Shown here in pieces: positions 5,823 through 9,192 of a stretch of 9,192 nucleotides of DNA (position 1 is its first letter; each line of letters opens with the position of its first letter). This DNA comes from Bacillota bacterium. GTDB lineage: Bacteria; Bacillota; Clostridia; Oscillospirales; Acutalibacteraceae. Under the pieces are notes generated by a model that saw only the letters and a program-made list of their open reading frames with translations, did no database searches and was not told the DNA's origin. Position numbers and translations under genes: made by a program. Location of the stretch: contig JAEXDU010000029.1 in assembly GCA_023401495.1 (NCBI GenBank), forward strand, positions 1 through 9,192, read 5' to 3'.

Positions 5823-7607
5823 ATGCTGAAATCTCTTTTGCAATCTCGTTCAAAGCTGCTTCACATATTGCCCTATGTTGTCATCGCAGGGATGACGGTT
5901 TTGTTTCTGGTCCGTTCCGTTTTTGGGTTCGATTGGTCCGACGAAACGTATTATCTGGCCCTGCCTTACCGGTTTTCGTTGGGCGACCGCCCGTTTCTGG
6001 ATTCCTGGGACATTCATCAGACCGGGGCCCTGCTGATTGCGCCGATTTTATGGCTGTACCGGCTGGCCGTGGGGGACATGACGGGAATCCTCCTGTTCAT
6101 GCGCATTCTGTATATCTGCGTGGATGCCGTTGTGGCCCTTCTGGTATACCGGGCGGTGTTCCGTCTGTTCCGGCGCAGGCTTCCGGCGTTGATCTGCGCG
6201 GGCCTGTTTTTTTCGTTTACCCCGTTCGGGATCAATAATTTTTCCTATAATAGTATGGGGTATCTGTTTACAACGTCAGCCGCCATGCTTCTGTTTTTCC
6301 TTTATGGGGATTCCTTTTCGGTGCCCGTGGCCTTTGGCATCGGGGCGCTTTCGGGAGCTCTATTGGCGTTTGCGTGTATTTCCTACCCGTTTTTCATTGT
6401 AATGGTGCCGATTTTTCTGCTGGCGCTGTTCCGGATTCGCCCGCGTGTGCGGAAAAACGGCCTTGAGCCCGAATCGCGCGCGCCGCTGTTCGGGATGCTC
6501 TGCGGCGGGGCGGTCACTCTGCTTCTGGCAGCAGGGTATCTGCTGGCGGTAAGTGGGATTTGGGGGATTCTCAATAATGTGAGGTATCTGTTTCAGGACC
6601 CGGAACACCCTTACCAGAGCCTGTTGGTCAAAACCTCGCTGTTTTTGCAGGATTACCAGATGCTCACGATTCTTTCTCTGCTCGAAATCACGCTGCTGGT
6701 GCTCATCGTTTTGTCGCGTCAGATGAAAACAGACCTCGACCTTTCGCCGGTGCTGGAAGTGATGATTTGGATTTGCATGCCGCTGAGCCTGATTATTAAT
6801 GTAGGCATGGTGCTGATCCAGTCGGAATCCGATCTGACCTTTACCTCTAAGGTGAATTATATTCAGGCCTGCGCGGGTCTTTGGCCGCTGGTTCTCACGG
6901 CGTATCGGCCGCAGCGCCGCAGCCGGATTGTGATCTGGATTTTGTACGTACCGTCGCTGGTGCTCAGCTGGGCGGTGTACGCGGCCAGCAATAACGGGAT
7001 GACGGGCGCGTCGTACATCCTGAATCTTTCCTCGCTGGCGCTGGTTTTAACGGCGTATGATTTTTATACGGCGGAGCGCGAGGCGCCCGCGGCACGCCGC
7101 AGAATGCTGAAAACCCTGTGGGCGGCGTTTGCCAGTTCTCTGGTGCTTTTGGTGCTGTGCAACACGGTCATGCGCGCTCAGGCCGTTTACCGGGATGAAC
7201 CGATCGTGTACCTGCGCACGCAGCTGACGACCGGCCCGGCCAAGGGCCTTTACACCACCCCGGCTGCGGCGGCCCGCTATACCGGCCTTGTGGAAGACAT
7301 TCAAAACGCCATGCCCTCGGGCGACGGAAAAGTGATGTTTAACGAGCTGCTGCCGTTTGGTTATCTGTGCGGCCAGCAAAGGCCCGCGCCGCCGTCGCTC
7401 TGGCGCTCGGAACTGCCGTCGAAACGGATCGACGCGTTTTTTGAGAAGAATCCGCAGAACCGGCCGGCCCTTCTCTATGTGGTCAAAGCGCCTTACGGCG
7501 TGAACAACGGCACCGAGCCGGTCACGCAGCGCACGGCGGAGCGTATTCTGGGCGGACCGGTCGTTATGAAGGAAACGGAATATTCTTACCAATTTACCAG
7601 AAAATAA
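5823..7607 (+). CDS. Polytopic membrane protein, GT-C (GT39-like) glycosyltransferase candidate
   Basis: The 594-residue protein has roughly eleven or more hydrophobic segments between residues 13 and 448, followed by a soluble tail (about 451-594). After the first membrane segment, the loop FDWSDETYY (36-44) carries an Asp-Glu pair (40-41). This is the position of the catalytic acidic residue in GT-C enzymes that use lipid-linked sugars (ArnT/PMT-like). The following DSWDIHQTGALL is typical of that first extracellular loop. It may therefore move a sugar from a polyprenyl phosphate donor to a wall or surface polymer; donor and acceptor are unknown. The start ATG 5823 has GGGAG (5812-5816) six bases before it. 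The LURP-one-like gene follows after 39 bp with no terminator, so the two are probably co-transcribed. A non-enzymatic membrane role cannot be excluded. Confidence 0.75.
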   Translation: MLKSLLQSRSKLLHILPYVVIAGMTVLFLVRSVFGFDWSDETYYLALPYRFSLGDRPFLDSWDIHQTGALLIAPILWLYRLAVGDMTGILLFMRILYICVDAVVALLVYRAVFRLFRRRLPALICAGLFFSFTPFGINNFSYNSMGYLFTTSAAMLLFFLYGDSFSVPVAFGIGALSGALLAFACISYPFFIVMVPIFLLALFRIRPRVRKNGLEPESRAPLFGMLCGGAVTLLLAAGYLLAVSGIWGILNNVRYLFQDPEHPYQSLLVKTSLFLQDYQMLTILSLLEITLLVLIVLSRQMKTDLDLSPVLEVMIWICMPLSLIINVGMVLIQSESDLTFTSKVNYIQACAGLWPLVLTAYRPQRRSRIVIWILYVPSLVLSWAVYAASNNGMTGASYILNLSSLALVLTAYDFYTAEREAPAARRRMLKTLWAAFASSLVLLVLCNTVMRAQAVYRDEPIVYLRTQLTTGPAKGLYTTPAAAARYTGLVEDIQNAMPSGDGKVMFNELLPFGYLCGQQRPAPPSLWRSELPSKRIDAFFEKNPQNRPALLYVVKAPYGVNNGTEPVTQRTAERILGGPVVMKETEYSYQFTRK

Positions 7608-7646
7608 GGGTAAGAGAATCGATGGAATATCGAAGGGGACATCCGG

Positions 7647-8141
7647 ATGGACTATTATCTGAACAGACATACCGAGGCGGGTTCGACTCTGTTTGATGTA
7701 TTCGACACAGCCGGTACCTGTCTTTATACCGTAGAAGGCGAGTGGGGCTCGTTCGGGGGCAAACTATACCTGCGCGATGCCGCCGGGGCCGAGGCAGCGA
7801 AAATCAGCTGCGTGGGAATCCACGGTCTGTGCAAGTACAGCGTGCAGATCGGGGAGAAAGAGCGCATGCGCGTGACGTATAACCTTGCGTCATCGGGCGG
7901 CAGCCTGCGCCTGAGCAAGACCGACTGGAGCCTTCGCGGCGATCTTCTCACCCGCAGCTTCGACGCGGTGGACGTCCGGGGCAACGTGCGCATGACTCAC
8001 GCGCCCTGCTGGACGGCCCACGGCGACGGCTACGGAATTCACGTGGAGCGGCAGCAGGATGTGCCGCTTTCCCTGTGCCTTGCCGTGATTGTGGACAATG
8101 CCGCGCTGTGCGGCCCGGGGTGTGCGGTTCCGGCCAATTAA
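7647..8141 (+). CDS. LURP-one-related/tubby-like fold protein
   Basis: The 164-residue protein is rich in predicted beta strands. Successive strand pairs read as DVFDTAGTCLYTVEGE (17-32), KLYLRDAAGAEAAKIS (39-54), YSVQIGEKERMRV (64-76), DWSLRGDLLTRSFDAVD (93-109) and YGIHVERQQDVP (129-140). A hydrophobic helix LSLCLAVIVDNAAL (141-154) ends the domain. This order fits the LURP-one-related (YxjI/DUF567) family, a tubby-like barrel closed around a C-terminal helix. Some tubby proteins bind membrane phosphoinositides, but the bacterial members have no firm function. No signal peptide or membrane anchor is present. ATG 7647 is preceded by AAGGGG (7633-7638). It follows the GT-C-like gene by 39 bp and ends four bases before the valS promoter. 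Confidence 0.75.
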   Translation: MDYYLNRHTEAGSTLFDVFDTAGTCLYTVEGEWGSFGGKLYLRDAAGAEAAKISCVGIHGLCKYSVQIGEKERMRVTYNLASSGGSLRLSKTDWSLRGDLLTRSFDAVDVRGNVRMTHAPCWTAHGDGYGIHVERQQDVPLSLCLAVIVDNAALCGPGCAVPAN

Positions 8142-8144
8142 TCA

Positions 8145-8173
8145 TTGACAAAGCCCCGGTACGATGGGATAAT
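8145..8173 (+). promoter_or_regulatory. Promoter of valS
   Basis: Consensus TTGACA (8145-8150), a 17-bp spacer and GATAAT (8168-8173), with TG at 8165-8166. It starts four bases after the stop of the LURP-one-like gene. The start point near 8180 leaves a leader of about 190 nt before the valS ATG. Confidence 0.8.
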
Positions 8174-8196
8174 ATGAGGCAGATGCGAACAGCCGC

Positions 8197-8259
8197 GAAT
8201 CCCCGCGCTTTGTGCGGAAAATTGCGGAAAACAGGGCGTGGGAATCCCCGCGCTTTGTG
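8197..8259 (+). repeat. 18-bp direct repeat in the valS leader
   Basis: GAATCCCCGCGCTTTGTG occurs exactly at 8197-8214 and 8242-8259, a 45-bp period. The first copy can fold as CCGCGC-TTT-GTGCGG, and the second as a longer hairpin closing with CGGGCGG. Between them GCGGAAAA occurs twice in tandem, separated by TT. The repeats lie in the untranslated leader just after the promoter. Confidence 0.75.
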
Positions 8260-8300
8260 TTTTTCGGGCGGTAAACGCAGCGTGATTTGTACCCAATAAG

Positions 8301-8338
8301 GCCGGGCTTTGTGCCCGGCTGGCGCTCCCCGCAGCGCC
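8301..8338 (+). promoter_or_regulatory. Two adjacent hairpins before the valS ribosome binding site
   Basis: GCCGGGC (8301-8307) pairs perfectly with GCCCGGC (8313-8319), loop TTTGT. GGCGCT (8321-8326) pairs with AGCGCC (8333-8338). The first hairpin shares the CTTTGTG core with the two upstream direct repeats. There is no solid T tract after them, so they may be a weak attenuator, an RNA-binding site, or the end of upstream read-through transcription. Confidence 0.6.
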
Positions 8339-8372
8339 GCTTGATTTGGATAGATTTTTAGGAGGAAACAGA

Positions 8373-9192
8373 ATGAGCAAGGAGCTTGCGAAGACGTATG
8401 AGCCGCAGGAGGTAGAGGACAGAATTTATCAGTTCTGGCTTTCCGGCGGCTATTTTCACGCGGAGGCGGACCCGCAGAAGGACCCGTACACCATTGTCAT
8501 TCCGCCGCCGAATATTACCGGCCAGCTTCACATGGGACATGCGCTGGATGAAACCTTACAGGATATTCTGATCCGCTGGCGCAGAATGCAGGGCTATTCG
8601 GCTCTGTGGCTGCCGGGTACCGACCATGCCTCCATCGCGACAGAGGCAAAGATCGTGGAAGCCATGCGCAAAGAGGGCATCACCAAAGAAGAAATCGGGC
8701 GCGAGGGCTTTTTGAGCCGCGCGTGGGACTGGAAAGAAAAATACGGCGGAACCATCATCGGCCAGCTCAAAAAGCTCGGCTGTTCCTGCGACTGGGAGCG
8801 TGAGCGCTTTACGCTCGACGAGGGCTGTTCCGAAGCGGTTCGCGAGGTATTCGTGCGCCTGTATGAAAAGGGCCTGATTTACCGCGGCGAGCGCATCATC
8901 AACTGGTGCCCCCACTGCCGCACCTCCATTTCCGACGCGGAGGTGGACTTCAGCGAGCACGACGGCAGCTTCTGGCACCTGCGCTACCCGCTCAGCGACG
9001 GCTCCGGCGACATCCGCCTTGCGACAACCCGCCCCGAAACCATGCTGGGCGATACCGCCGTGGCGGTGCATCCGGACGACGAACGCTACCGGCACCTGAT
9101 CGGCAAAACCGTGATTCTGCCGCTGGTCGGCAAAGAGATTCCGATCGTTGCGGATACGTATGTAGAACCGGATTTCGGAACCGGCGTGGTAA
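8373..9192 (+). CDS. valS: Valyl-tRNA synthetase, N-terminal part (cut by window edge)
   Basis: This class I aminoacyl-tRNA synthetase charges tRNA-Val in the cytosol and edits misactivated threonine. The first 273 codons are present and open to the window end; full-length ValS is usually around 880 residues. Seen motifs are PPPNITGQLHMGHAL (44-58) with the HIGH-type HMGH at 53-56, LPGTDHASIATE (80-91) of the catalytic core, NWCPHC (177-182), and ATTRPETMLGDTAVAVHP (217-234) at the start of the CP1 editing domain. The last motif separates ValS from IleS and LeuS. ATG 8373 follows AGGAGG (8360-8365) at ideal spacing. The gene has its own promoter and an unusual repeat-bearing leader that lacks the T-box element common before valS in Firmicutes. 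The KMSKS loop lies beyond the edge. Confidence 0.97.
   Translation, partial: MSKELAKTYEPQEVEDRIYQFWLSGGYFHAEADPQKDPYTIVIPPPNITGQLHMGHALDETLQDILIRWRRMQGYSALWLPGTDHASIATEAKIVEAMRKEGITKEEIGREGFLSRAWDWKEKYGGTIIGQLKKLGCSCDWERERFTLDEGCSEAVREVFVRLYEKGLIYRGERIINWCPHCRTSISDAEVDFSEHDGSFWHLRYPLSDGSGDIRLATTRPETMLGDTAVAVHPDDERYRHLIGKTVILPLVGKEIPIVADTYVEPDFGTGVV

Noticed and set aside
8075..8299. 74-codon plus ORF with the repeated peptide NPRALC
   Set aside because: It overlaps the end of the LURP-one-like gene and the valS promoter and has no binding site. The peptide repeat comes from the 18-bp DNA repeat in the leader.
8180..8372. T-box riboswitch before valS
   Set aside because: The conserved T-box sequence and the terminator/antiterminator pair were looked for and not found.

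Overview
The window looks like a chromosomal segment of a moderately GC-rich Clostridia bacterium, most likely of the Oscillospiraceae/Ruminococcaceae type. That placement is an inference. It rests on the strong AGGAGG-type ribosome binding sites, extended -10 promoters (TGnTATAAT), a type I-C CRISPR repeat, a DUF3810 metallopeptidase-like protein, a Ser-rich secreted polysaccharide deacetylase and the clostridial style of the CysK and ValS proteins. The GT-C-like to valS half reads as more GC-rich than the left part.

Layout. Positions 1-530 hold the trailing (leader-distal) end of a type I-C CRISPR array with eight repeats in view; the leader and cas genes would lie to the left, outside the window. 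Next comes a 52-bp inverted repeat overlapping a promoter, then a compact two-gene unit (about 633-1056). It encodes a 22-residue Trp/His/Cys/Tyr-rich peptide and a 54-residue acidic protein and ends in a hairpin. A consensus promoter then drives cysK (1277-2209), followed by a classic terminator. A membrane-anchored NodB-type polysaccharide deacetylase (2518-3549) has its own promoter. A bidirectional terminator separates it from a convergent minus-strand pair: a small protein with two HTH-like segments (4898-5323) and, 22 bp downstream, a DUF3810 membrane metallopeptidase-like protein (3775-4875).

A regulatory gap of about 500 bp (5324-5822) holds the divergent promoters. It leads rightward into a polytopic GT-C-like membrane protein (5823-7607) and a LURP-one/tubby-like protein (7647-8141). 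A new promoter starts 4 bp after that stop and opens a leader of roughly 190 nt with direct repeats and hairpins but no T-box. The leader precedes valS (8373 to the window end, truncated by the edge).

How the genes fit together. cysK (cysteine synthesis) and valS (tRNA charging) are housekeeping. The deacetylase, the GT-C-like protein and possibly the DUF3810 protein point to cell-envelope work. The least explained parts are the tiny Trp/Cys/His peptide unit next to the CRISPR array end and the repeat-rich valS leader. No complete new defence or secretion system can be claimed from this window.
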